Below, in pieces: positions 11,789 to 19,489 of a DNA stretch of 48,777 nucleotides. The stretch is from an uncultured Acidimicrobiales bacterium (GTDB lineage: Bacteria > Actinomycetota > Acidimicrobiia > Acidimicrobiales > SHLQ01): positions 1 to 48,777 of the forward strand of contig CALLQB010000080.1 of NCBI GenBank assembly GCA_938015295.1, given 5' to 3'. The translations under genes and the position numbers were made by a program. The notes below the pieces were generated by a model that was not told where the DNA came from, did not search any database, and saw nothing but the letters and a program-made list of their open reading frames with translations. How positions within the stretch are numbered: position 1 is the stretch's first letter; each line of letters opens with the position of its first letter.

Positions 11789-12997
11789 ATGACTGAAAAC
11801 ACTGGAGCTCCTCGTCACGACGACGACGATCGTAAGAAACCGTTCATGGGATGGTCGTGGTCGGCCGACGACCAGAACTTGGCCCTCGCTCTGGCGGTGC
11901 TCTTGTTGTTTTTGGGCGGAGCACTTGGCCTCAGTCAATGCAGCCAAGTTTCGGATGCGGCCTCTGACCTGGGCATCACTTCTTCCGACGACGACGACGA
12001 CCTGCTCGAGCGCACCGAAGACGCTCTCGTCGACGACGACTACACCATTGGCAAAGACGACAACGAGGTCGACGTGCGTGAACGCGCTGGCGTCATCACT
12101 CTCACCGGCGTCGTGGCGAGCCAGGCCTTGAAGGATCAGGCAGGCGAAACCGCCGCCGATGTCGACGGCGTCACCCGCGTCGCTAACAACCTGGTCGTCG
12201 CCGAAGACGACACTCCACCGGCCACCACCGCTGCACCGGCACCCACAACTACCGCCGCTCCAGCGCCCACAACTACTGCTGCACCCGCGCCAACGACCAC
12301 CGCTGCACCTGCACCCGTTATCACCCCGGTCGCCTTCACCGGCACGTACGCCGACGGTGCGATCACTATCGCTGGCGAAGTACCCGACGAGGTCACACGG
12401 GCAGCGGTCATCGACGGATTCGGCCAGCAGTATGAACCACAGGGAATTACGATCATCGATGAACTGACGATCAACGAAAACACCGAACTCCAGGGCGGGA
12501 CGCTCGCCCTCGTCGGTGAAGTTCCCGATCCGGCGACCCGCACGGCCATCGTCTCTGATGCGGAGACCGTTGCTTCAACCGTCGATATGACGGTAAGCGA
12601 CGAGCTCACCGTGCTGGCCACCGACGAGTCGCTTCTCGCTGACCTCAACGCCGTGTTCGCCACCGGCGGCGACGTGCTCTTTGCCCCATCGAGCGCCGAG
12701 CTCACTGCTGAAGCGACCGATGTTCTCGATCAAGCGATCTCGATCCTCAACCAGGATCCGGACCTTGCGGTCACCATCGAGGGCCACACCGACAGCGACG
12801 GTTCAGAAGCCGCCAACCTCGAGCTCAGCGACGCCCGAGCCAACGCCGTGCTCAGCTACTTCACGAACAACGGCATCTCGGCTGATCGTCTCACCGCAAT
12901 CGGTAAGGGCGAAGGCGAACCGGTCGCCGACAACGCAACCCCCGAGGGCAAGCGCCAGAACCGACGCATCGAGTTCAGCGCCACCGACGAAGGCTAA
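11789..12997 (+). CDS. BON-OmpA envelope protein (OmpATb/ArfA-like)
   Basis: Membrane-anchored, peptidoglycan-binding envelope protein of 402 residues. An acidic cytoplasmic start leads to one membrane segment (about 30-51). A BON domain follows (71-138), then a Thr-Ala-Pro linker of four 8-residue repeats (147-176). Next is a BON-like region with two GEVPD units (183-275), and an OmpA C-terminal domain (290-398) with GHTDSDG at 332-338 and NLELSDARA at 343-351; Asp335 and Arg350 would contact diaminopimelate. TM plus BON plus OmpA is the layout of mycobacterial OmpATb/ArfA. Whether it forms a pore is debated for that family and not shown here. Confidence 0.87.
   Translation: MTENTGAPRHDDDDRKKPFMGWSWSADDQNLALALAVLLLFLGGALGLSQCSQVSDAASDLGITSSDDDDDLLERTEDALVDDDYTIGKDDNEVDVRERAGVITLTGVVASQALKDQAGETAADVDGVTRVANNLVVAEDDTPPATTAAPAPTTTAAPAPTTTAAPAPTTTAAPAPVITPVAFTGTYADGAITIAGEVPDEVTRAAVIDGFGQQYEPQGITIIDELTINENTELQGGTLALVGEVPDPATRTAIVSDAETVASTVDMTVSDELTVLATDESLLADLNAVFATGGDVLFAPSSAELTAEATDVLDQAISILNQDPDLAVTIEGHTDSDGSEAANLELSDARANAVLSYFTNNGISADRLTAIGKGEGEPVADNATPEGKRQNRRIEFSATDEG
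12227..12316 (+). repeat. 24-bp tandem coding repeat (TAAPAPTT), 3.75 units
   Basis: Units begin at 12227, 12251, 12275 and 12299, the last being 18 bp. They encode the extracytoplasmic Thr/Ala/Pro linker of the BON-OmpA protein. Third codon positions vary between units, so the peptide rather than the DNA seems to be under selection. Confidence 0.85.
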
Positions 12998-13020
12998 TCC
13001 CCCAAAACCTTCCAAAACCC

Positions 13021-13078
13021 CAGAATCTCGTGACACACGGCGACAAATGTTGTCGTCTGGTGTCACGAGATTCCGCTT
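13021..13078. repeat. Dispersed hairpin repeat, copy 1 (probable bidirectional terminator)
   Basis: A 13-bp perfect outer stem (13024-13036 with 13060-13072, core CTCGTGACAC) encloses an inner 6-bp stem CGACAA/TTGTCG with loop ATG. It is followed on the plus strand by CGCTTTTT. It lies between the convergent OmpA-like and DUF3152 genes. The 16-nt left arm CAGAATCTCGTGACAC is identical to copy 2 near 31613. Confidence 0.8.
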
Positions 13079-13079
13079 T

Positions 13080-13862
13080 TTAGGGGTAGGGCCAGCCGTT
13101 TGGTTCGCAGTTGCCGAGGCCTTTGGTTTGTTGCATCATCACCGGGGCTAGTTGTCCGCTGCCGGGACACTGCACGTGAGGCCGGCCAAGGTAATGGCCA
13201 ATCTCGTGGTTAACGACATAGTTGCGATACTCGATGAGCTCGGCAGTCCAAGAGTCGGTTGCAGACATCCACCGGTTCAGGTTCAACGCCACCCAGCCAT
13301 TGCGGGCGCACGAGAAATAGCTGTTTGTCCGCAGCGGGACGCACATCGTGTCGATGGTTTCTGCCGTGGCGATGACGACGGTAAACAGGCCACCCTGAGG
13401 CACTCGTTGAAAGGCGAGATCTCCCTCGGCGATCCAGCTGCGCGGATCGGCCAGCACGGCCTCGACAAACTGCGCAATCTCGTCCGGGTCAAGGTTTGTC
13501 TCGACTTCTACAGCCACCGAATACTCGATGAGCTCGCCGGTACCAGCACGATCACCGGCGGTGGCAGCAACAAGTAGCTCACCTGACCCGCTTCGCGGGA
13601 CGGCCTCTGCTGTCGCGGAGATGCTCGTGGGGGGTACCGCGGTCGTGGCGACCGGCACGGGAAGAACCGAGCTCAAAACCGGAGCTTGCGCCACCGAAGT
13701 CGGAGGCGCAAGCAGCGTTGCAGTCGATTGGGCTGGGATCGTGTCAGCAGGTGAGGTTGCCTCGTCCAACAGACTCTCGTCTACCCGCGAACTCGTAACA
13801 ACAAACCCGGCAACGACAAAGGCCGCGAAAACAAAGAACACAACGAGGGCACGTGTAAGCAC
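13080..13862 (-). CDS. DUF3152 protein with metzincin-type zinc motif
   Basis: Probable exported, membrane-anchored metalloprotease-like protein of 260 residues. One membrane segment lies at about residues 4-24. A Pro/Ser/Thr/Ala linker runs to about 90 and the DUF3152 domain fills the rest. At 219-229 it reads HEIGHYLGRPH, matching the zinc-binding consensus HExxHxxGxxH, and a Met-containing turn (PVMMQQ) follows about 20 residues later as in metzincins. DUF3152 is, to my knowledge, mainly actinobacterial and poorly characterised. The gene starts with GTG, 12 nt after the DivIVA-like gene on the same strand, so the two are probably cotranscribed. Confidence 0.83.
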   Translation of the reverse strand: MLTRALVVFFVFAAFVVAGFVVTSSRVDESLLDEATSPADTIPAQSTATLLAPPTSVAQAPVLSSVLPVPVATTAVPPTSISATAEAVPRSGSGELLVAATAGDRAGTGELIEYSVAVEVETNLDPDEIAQFVEAVLADPRSWIAEGDLAFQRVPQGGLFTVVIATAETIDTMCVPLRTNSYFSCARNGWVALNLNRWMSATDSWTAELIEYRNYVVNHEIGHYLGRPHVQCPGSGQLAPVMMQQTKGLGNCEPNGWPYP

Positions 13863-13874
13863 CCAAGGTGTCTA

Positions 13875-14615
13875 CTACTTCTTTGCTTCCTTCAGGATCC
13901 AGTCACGACTCTTATCCTGCTCGATGTCGTCGGAGAAAAACTCGTCAAAGTTCTCCTCCTCTGCTTCGTGGTCGGCGAGCACAATGGTTTGATCATCCGG
14001 AACGAGTGCGATGAGGGCAGGTTGCTCGTCGATTGGGAGCGCGATGGTCGGATCGATCGAGGCAGACATGAGATACTGGCCCAACTGGTAGAGATACGAG
14101 CTGAGTTCGTTCTGGTAGCGCGACAGTGCCTCCTTATCGGCTTCAACCTTCATTGCCATCTCGGTCGACGCTGCTGAAACTGCATCGATGCGTTGTCGTT
14201 CGAGGTCCTCGTAGCCAGCGATATCGGCCTTTGCCACCGCAACGATTTCTGCTGCGGCCGAGCTCGCTGAAACCTGCGTGTGCTTGGCACTTTCTTCGGC
14301 AGCTCGAAGCGCCTCGGCAGCCTCAATCTGTGCCTGGTTCCGAATGTTTTCGGCGTCTCGGGTCGCTTCATCCAGCAGTTCGTCTGCCGCACGCGCTGCT
14401 ACCTCAAGAGAACGCATGAACGCCATGCGTTCTGACTCGGCTTCGGTGAGTAGAACTTTTTGCTGTGCAAGCTCAGACTGCAGATCTGCGAGCTCGTTCT
14501 CCTTGCGATCAAGAAGCAGATCAACCGCCTTGCGGTCGTAACCACGCAGCGTCTTTCCAATGCGATGCATACTTTTGTTGGTGCTTCCGGTTTCGCCGGA
14601 CGATGACTGAGCCAT
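13875..14615 (-). CDS. DivIVA-like coiled-coil protein
   Basis: Cytoplasmic coiled-coil protein of 246 residues. The N-terminal RGYDRKAVDLLLDRKENEL matches the start of DivIVA/Wag31-type domains. A long Ala/Glu-rich coiled coil covers about 40-185, and an acidic tail (EAEEENFDEFFSDDIEQD) ends in a basic Lys pair. DivIVA proteins mark curved membrane at poles and septa and organise wall growth in actinobacteria. This one is shorter and its head is divergent, so it is a paralogue or relative rather than the main polar DivIVA. The start is ATG 14615, with AGGAAGAG about 7 nt upstream, not the TTG two codons earlier. It is divergent from the proline-rich zinc-ribbon gene. Confidence 0.78.
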   Translation of the reverse strand: MAQSSSGETGSTNKSMHRIGKTLRGYDRKAVDLLLDRKENELADLQSELAQQKVLLTEAESERMAFMRSLEVAARAADELLDEATRDAENIRNQAQIEAAEALRAAEESAKHTQVSASSAAAEIVAVAKADIAGYEDLERQRIDAVSAASTEMAMKVEADKEALSRYQNELSSYLYQLGQYLMSASIDPTIALPIDEQPALIALVPDDQTIVLADHEAEEENFDEFFSDDIEQDKSRDWILKEAKK

Positions 14616-14801
14616 GGACAACTCTTCCTAACTGGGACGAGGGGGTAGGTGTGTGGTCCATTCGGCCCATGTATCGGCGAGTTGAGCGATCGGCGAACAA
14701 ATTCTCAAAGCACCCGAATTTCTTCACCAAACCCTTCAAAAGCCTTACGAACGCAACCTTGGTAGCCGATAGGACCAGCGATCCATTCTCAGAGGACGAC
14801 A
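14616..14801. promoter_or_regulatory. Divergent control region, DivIVA-like / proline-rich genes
   Basis: A 186-bp spacer that must hold both promoters. The plus-strand gene has a Shine-Dalgarno GAGGA 5 nt before its ATG; the minus-strand gene has AGGAAGAG. I see no convincing -10/-35 pair or operator palindrome. Confidence 0.4.
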
Positions 14802-16769
14802 ATGAGCCTGTCAGAGCGTTTTACTGCATCTCACACTGACGATGCGCTGCACAACCCAACAACCTGGAGTGACGCCACCGCGCGCGCACGCGCGCTTCGC
14901 GAACAGCGCGAAATAAGCGACCTCTTCAGCGAGCCCAGCGACACCGATCTCACCAATACTGAGCTCGCTACCGCAGACGCCACTACTACTGCGCCGAGTA
15001 GCACTGAGGCAACCGAACTCATAGTTCCGACGCCTCCGGAACCGCCTGCGCACAGCGGCCTTCCGGCTCTTCCGCTTCCGCCAGCTCCCCCGGTGTTCGA
15101 AAGCACCCTGACCGACGAAGACGTTGCCCTACTCACTGATGCCGACGCGGCCGTGGCCAATCCGCTGGTCGACGCTTTCGCCGAATCGGCAGCCAGCGAC
15201 ATTGCTGGCCTGTACGACGATTCCACCTCTCTCGACGACTTCGTCCAGTTCGATGCATCGACATCAACCGACGCCTTCGCACAATTCGACGAATCCACAT
15301 CGCTCGACGCTTTCGCACAATTCAACGACGAAACGCCGACCATCGAAACACCCTTCGCTGAAGCACCCTTCGCTGAAGCAGCGCTTGGTGGCTCCGCTGA
15401 AGACACAGCAGCTGAAGACACAGACTTCGATGCAATGACCCTCCCGGAACCTCCGTCGGAGGAACTCCTTGAGGAGCTGCTCGAGGCACACACAATGCCT
15501 GCCCCACCAGCGCCCGCCGCTGACCTTGCCGGACCAATCGACGAGCTTCCTCCCCTTCCTCCACTTACGCCCATTGCTCCGGAGGCCCCCCTGGCGGCTC
15601 TGCCTCCGCTACCGCCACCACCACCGCCACCGTCGGACGAAGCCGCGCCGTCAACGTTGTTCAACGCCCCAGCCGACACGACCGTCGGCCCCACCGACAT
15701 ACCGCTTCCACCCCCGCCTCCACCCCCGTTCAACGAAGCCTCGCCAGCCCTCGCTGAACACATTCTCGAAGAACCTGCGCCCGCCTCCCTCTTCACCTCA
15801 GCACCCCCAGCCTTAGCGGATTCACCCGAGCCATGGCCGCCTGACGAGACCCTGCCGCTCGACGGAACCCTGCCGCTCGACCAGACACAGCCGCAAGCTG
15901 CCGAGCCGACCTCGCTATTTCAGAGCGCCCCTGCTGAACCATCGTGGGATACTCCGATCCCAACCGCCGCAGAGCCCGAGAATGCCCCTCGCACGAGTCT
16001 GTTCTCAAGCGCTCCCCCCGAAGTTGTGCCCATCGCCGACGACACACCATTCCCAACCACCCTCGAGCCGTCACAAGCATGGGCGATTGCTCCGGCCGAC
16101 GAACTCGCCCCACCAACCGGCGCCCCCGTAGTCGGCGATTGGCTGGCGCCAGAGCCGCAACCAGACCTCCCACCACCACCGGTGCCAGATGCCTTCGGCG
16201 CTCTGCCTGACCCGGCCGGATTCCCAGCCCAGGGTCTCGCCGACCCAAGTTCGATGCCAGGACCCGCCGCAGGAACATCGCTGTTTGGTGGTCCACCCGT
16301 CGCGCCAACCGCTCCCCTTCCTACCGACCAAGCAGCGCTTCAGTCATGGCCGAGCAGCGACGAACCCGCCCAGCTTTGGCTCGAGCCAACCGCGCCGGAA
16401 GCAGCAAGTCCTGTCCCCGCAGCTTCGCCTATGGGCTGGCCCGCAGAAGAACCCACTAGAGAAACGGTCGCTCCAACCGGCGTCGAACAGCCAGTCAGTC
16501 AAACAACGGTGGAAGACGCCTTCTTCGATGATCCACTCGAAGCAGACGAAAAGCCCGATAAATCCAAACGCGAGTCGTTCTTCAAGCGCATCTTGTCAAA
16601 GAAAGAGGAGCCGCAGGGACCTCGCTTCACCTGCCCCAGCTGTGACAGTCCAGCCCGGGTCGACATCGATAACCCGACACTCGGCGTGCGCCACTTGAGT
16701 TGTCCGCGATGCGCCAAGATGTGGACCGAATCAAACGCCGACGACCACGAAACGGCGCCCCAACACTAA
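14802..16769 (+). CDS. Proline-rich acidic protein with C-terminal zinc ribbon
   Basis: Unrecognised protein of 655 residues with no signal peptide or membrane helix. The first about 580 residues are disordered, rich in Pro, Ala, Asp, Glu, Ser and Thr. Three 12-residue repeats (about 142-178, consensus TSLDAFAQFDES) and runs of eight or nine prolines are present. Five spaced motifs of type T-S-L-F-x-S-A-P-P-E occur between about 285 and 505. The C-terminus changes character: a basic amphipathic patch (KSKRESFFKRILSKK) precedes a zinc ribbon with C611-P-S-C614 and C634-P-R-C637. This looks like a scaffold with repeated short binding motifs plus a folded reader domain. Partner and function are unknown; divergence from the DivIVA-like gene suggests envelope or polarity. 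Confidence 0.72.
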   Translation: MSLSERFTASHTDDALHNPTTWSDATARARALREQREISDLFSEPSDTDLTNTELATADATTTAPSSTEATELIVPTPPEPPAHSGLPALPLPPAPPVFESTLTDEDVALLTDADAAVANPLVDAFAESAASDIAGLYDDSTSLDDFVQFDASTSTDAFAQFDESTSLDAFAQFNDETPTIETPFAEAPFAEAALGGSAEDTAAEDTDFDAMTLPEPPSEELLEELLEAHTMPAPPAPAADLAGPIDELPPLPPLTPIAPEAPLAALPPLPPPPPPPSDEAAPSTLFNAPADTTVGPTDIPLPPPPPPPFNEASPALAEHILEEPAPASLFTSAPPALADSPEPWPPDETLPLDGTLPLDQTQPQAAEPTSLFQSAPAEPSWDTPIPTAAEPENAPRTSLFSSAPPEVVPIADDTPFPTTLEPSQAWAIAPADELAPPTGAPVVGDWLAPEPQPDLPPPPVPDAFGALPDPAGFPAQGLADPSSMPGPAAGTSLFGGPPVAPTAPLPTDQAALQSWPSSDEPAQLWLEPTAPEAASPVPAASPMGWPAEEPTRETVAPTGVEQPVSQTTVEDAFFDDPLEADEKPDKSKRESFFKRILSKKEEPQGPRFTCPSCDSPARVDIDNPTLGVRHLSCPRCAKMWTESNADDHETAPQH

Positions 16770-16774
16770 CGGGC

Positions 16775-17491
16775 CTAGTGGCCAAACATCATCAGCCACT
16801 GCTCTTGCGACGTTGGCTTGAACACAAAGTTGTGCTCGCGGGTCGCGCCCATGCTCGCCGACGGTTCGGGCGAGTACAGGTGCCCTGGGAAGAGCACCGC
16901 CTCGTCGGGAACCTTCGCCAGCCGCTGTGTCAGCGAGTGGTACAACTCTTTGGGGTCGCCGCCGGGTAAATCCGTGCGCCCGCAACCCTCAAGGAAAAGC
17001 GTGTCGCCAGCGACCAGGCGATTTTCGACCAGAAAGCATTGACTTCCTGGCGTGTGTCCTGGCGTGTGAATGAGTTCGATCTCGATCTCGCCCACCATCA
17101 CCTTGTCGCTCGATGAATGGGTAACGAGGTCGGCGTCGGACAAGCCGGTCACTTTGCGCACCAGCTCGGCTTCGGGCTCCTGCACATGCACCGGCACTGA
17201 CACATGCTCGAGAAGTTCGGCCACCCCCGCCAGGTCGTACCCCATCATGTGACCGCCAACGTGGTCCGGGTGATAGTGGGTGGCAAGTGCCCCCGTGAGT
17301 TGCATCCCGTCGGCTTCGCAAATTGCCACGATGCCAGCGGGATCGTATGCCGGATCGACTACAACCGTTTCACCGGTCTCGCGATCGCCGATGAGGTAGA
17401 TGAAGTTGACCATTTGGCGAGCAAGTGGATCGTCGGCGGCCACGTCGCGACCAGCAAGGAGTTGGCGAAAGTACAGGCGATCTTCAGACAT
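16775..17491 (-). CDS. MBL-fold metallo-hydrolase (glyoxalase II / ETHE1-like)
   Basis: Cytoplasmic metallo-beta-lactamase-fold enzyme of 238 residues. Metal ligands are visible in THYHPDHVGG (HxHxDH), HTPGHTPGS, the bridging Asp of AGDTLF and the last His of FPGHLY. The segment GRTDLPGGDPKELYHSL is typical of hydroxyacylglutathione hydrolase and persulfide dioxygenase relatives. In an actinobacterium the thiol carrier would more likely be mycothiol; the substrate is not deducible. It ends 5 bp from the convergent proline-rich gene and begins leaderless at ATG 17491. Confidence 0.85.
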   Translation of the reverse strand: MSEDRLYFRQLLAGRDVAADDPLARQMVNFIYLIGDRETGETVVVDPAYDPAGIVAICEADGMQLTGALATHYHPDHVGGHMMGYDLAGVAELLEHVSVPVHVQEPEAELVRKVTGLSDADLVTHSSSDKVMVGEIEIELIHTPGHTPGSQCFLVENRLVAGDTLFLEGCGRTDLPGGDPKELYHSLTQRLAKVPDEAVLFPGHLYSPEPSASMGATREHNFVFKPTSQEQWLMMFGH

Positions 17492-17497
17492 ACAACC

Positions 17498-17503
17498 AAC
17501 CTA
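17498..17503 (-). promoter_or_regulatory. -10 box TAGGTT, leaderless start of MBL-fold gene
   Basis: On the minus strand TAGGTT ends 6 nt before ATG 17491. It separates this gene from larC, which ends 58 bp upstream. Confidence 0.55.
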
Positions 17504-17549
17504 CCCAGCCGGTGGTGCTTCGTCAGAACGGGCGGCCAAGCTGGAACCG

Positions 17550-18722
17550 TTACTGCGTGCGACGGTAGGCCTCTTCGGCCTGAGAAATCACCTGCTGCAC
17601 CGTCAACCCGGACGTCGTTGCCACCCGGGCCGCATCATCGTGTTCAACCTTGGCCCGGTGCGGACCGACCTTGATCCGGATCTTCTCACCCTCAACCACC
17701 ACCTCGGCAAAGCTGCGCTCAACCGGCCACCGCTCGAGTTGTTGCGATCGCACGCCGAAGGTGCCGGTGTATCTGGTGAGTATCGCGGTCAGATCACCAA
17801 CCTGGGCCAGATCGCCTAGGGCGCTCACTACATGGGCGGGCCGCCCCTTCTTGCCCACAATAGGCGTCATCCATGCATCGAAGGCGCCGCCCTCAAGCAA
17901 CGCTGCCACGGTGTCAGCAAGCACCTCGCCGGTGACATCGTCGACATTCGTCTCAACGAGAGCTACCGGTTGCCCGGTCGCAGCGGCGGCTCCCACATCG
18001 GCGGTTTGCCCGACGACCACCTGCAACAAATTTGGGCGCTGTTCGAGCACTGCATCGCCAGCCCCGAACCCACTCGCCTCTACCTGCATCGCGGGCATCG
18101 CACCGAACGATCCAGCCAGAGCTTGCAAGATCGCCGCACCGGTCGGCGTGGTGAGTTCGAGTCCGAGGTCAACGCCGTAGCTCGGAATTCCTTCAAGGAG
18201 CCGCACCGTCGCCGGGGCAGGATTTGGAATCGCGCCGTGGGCGCTGCGAACCATCCCGAGCCCGACGGCGACGGGGCTACACGCGATCTCATCGATTCCG
18301 AGCACTTCGAGCGCGCACGCAAAACCAACCACATCGACGATGGCATCGTGGCCACCAACCTCGTGAAAATGGACATCGTCGATCGTCGTGCCGTGCAGGT
18401 TGGCTTCAGCAGCCGCAAGCGCCTCAAAGACAGCGACCGACCGAGCGCGAACGCGCTCTGGAAGCTCGCTACCCGCAATCATGTCGATGATCGAACGAGC
18501 CGTCCGGTGATGGCTGTGGTCGGTCACTTCAACCGAAAGGTTGGTTGCGGCAATCCCGCCACGCAACGCCGATTCGACGTGCAGCTTCCATCCATCAAAC
18601 GGCAGCGACCGCAAGAGCGCCTCGACCTCAGACGCAGAGGCCCCTGCGTCGAGCAGCGCGCCCAACGCCATATCGCCAGCGATCCCAGAGAAGGCATGAA
18701 ACCAGGCGACGCGCCTAGCCAA
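17550..18722 (-). CDS. larC: LarC, nickel insertion protein for the NPN cofactor
   Basis: CTP-dependent nickel-inserting enzyme (cyclometallase) that completes the nickel-pincer nucleotide cofactor of lactate racemase-type enzymes. The opening WFHAFSGIAGDMALGALLDAG, the HFHEVGGHDAIVDVVG segment, TTPTGAAIL and NVDDVTGE are LarC hallmarks. I place the start at TTG 18722: GGAG lies 7 nt upstream (18730-18733) and the conserved N-terminus follows within five residues. This gives 390 residues and an 8-bp overlap with larB, implying translational coupling. Upstream ATGs in this frame lie inside larB. No larE or larA is in the window. Confidence 0.88.
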   Translation of the reverse strand: MARRVAWFHAFSGIAGDMALGALLDAGASASEVEALLRSLPFDGWKLHVESALRGGIAATNLSVEVTDHSHHRTARSIIDMIAGSELPERVRARSVAVFEALAAAEANLHGTTIDDVHFHEVGGHDAIVDVVGFACALEVLGIDEIACSPVAVGLGMVRSAHGAIPNPAPATVRLLEGIPSYGVDLGLELTTPTGAAILQALAGSFGAMPAMQVEASGFGAGDAVLEQRPNLLQVVVGQTADVGAAAATGQPVALVETNVDDVTGEVLADTVAALLEGGAFDAWMTPIVGKKGRPAHVVSALGDLAQVGDLTAILTRYTGTFGVRSQQLERWPVERSFAEVVVEGEKIRIKVGPHRAKVEHDDAARVATTSGLTVQQVISQAEEAYRRTQ

Positions 18723-19470
18723 CGTTTTTCTCCACCGCTGCAAGCATCCGGAGAACTGCCGCTGCAGCGCCAAACCCATTGTCGATACCAACCACGGTCA
18801 GGCCCGATGCACACGACGCCATCATCGAAAGCAGGGCCGTGACACCCTCGAGCCCGGCTCCGTAACCGGTGCTGGTCGGCACCGCCACAACAGGAGCAGC
18901 GGTAAGTCCGGTGACCACACTCGCAAGTGCGCCTTCCATCCCTGCCACGGCGATGATCGCGTCGGCGTCGGCTAGTACATCGAAGTGCGCCAGCAAACGG
19001 TGGAGACCAGCGACACCGACATCGGTGAGAACGGTGGCAGCGATGCCGTGTGCCGACAGCGTGGCAACGCATTCGTCGACCACCGGCTGATCGGCAGTGC
19101 CTCCGGACGCGACGACTACCTTGTGCGACCGGGTTGGCGCTCGACGCCAAACAACCGTCGTGCCGACAATCGTCGCGTCGCCATCGACTGCAAGCGCAGC
19201 TTCTCGCTGTTGCGGATCGGCTCGGGTCAAAAGAACTGGGCCGGTGCCAGCCCGCAGCAACTCGGCGACGATCGCCGCGACTGCCTCGGGTGATTTGCCT
19301 GGGCCGTAGATTGCTTCGGCCATCCCGTTGCGCAGTTCGCGGTGATGGTCGACTTTGGTGTGGCCGAGGTCGACAAAGGGGAGTCGCCGGATTGTGCTTA
19401 CCGCCTCATCGAGGGTTCGGTCGCCGTTTTGTACCTCGGTCAATAATTGACGGAGCTTGTCCGCATCCAC
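18715..19470 (-). CDS. larB: LarB, pyridinium-3,5-biscarboxylate mononucleotide synthase
   Basis: First enzyme of nickel-pincer cofactor synthesis; LarB carboxylates and hydrolyses nicotinic acid adenine dinucleotide. It is PurE-like. The 251-residue product shows ETVxxxYGPGKS-type sequence (AEAIYGPGKSPEAVAAIV), ASGGTADQPV, DVGVAGLHRLL, AGMEGALASVVTGL and VPTSTGYGA, all diagnostic. The GTG start at 19470 has GAGGA about 9 nt upstream and removes a poorly conserved extension. Only 19 bp separate it from the divergent pheA start, so its promoter must lie inside the pheA coding region. Confidence 0.9.
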   Translation of the reverse strand: MDADKLRQLLTEVQNGDRTLDEAVSTIRRLPFVDLGHTKVDHHRELRNGMAEAIYGPGKSPEAVAAIVAELLRAGTGPVLLTRADPQQREAALAVDGDATIVGTTVVWRRAPTRSHKVVVASGGTADQPVVDECVATLSAHGIAATVLTDVGVAGLHRLLAHFDVLADADAIIAVAGMEGALASVVTGLTAAPVVAVPTSTGYGAGLEGVTALLSMMASCASGLTVVGIDNGFGAAAAVLRMLAAVEKNVG

Positions 19471-19475
19471 CTCAC

Positions 19476-19481
19476 TATCCT
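19476..19481 (+). promoter_or_regulatory. -10 box TATCCT, leaderless start of pheA
   Basis: TATCCT ends 8 nt before GTG 19490 and lies wholly within the 19-bp gap to divergent larB. Confidence 0.5.
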
Positions 19482-19489
19482 CACTCAGT

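Noticed and set aside
17832..18842. 336-codon plus-strand frame
   Set aside because: Antisense to larC and larB.
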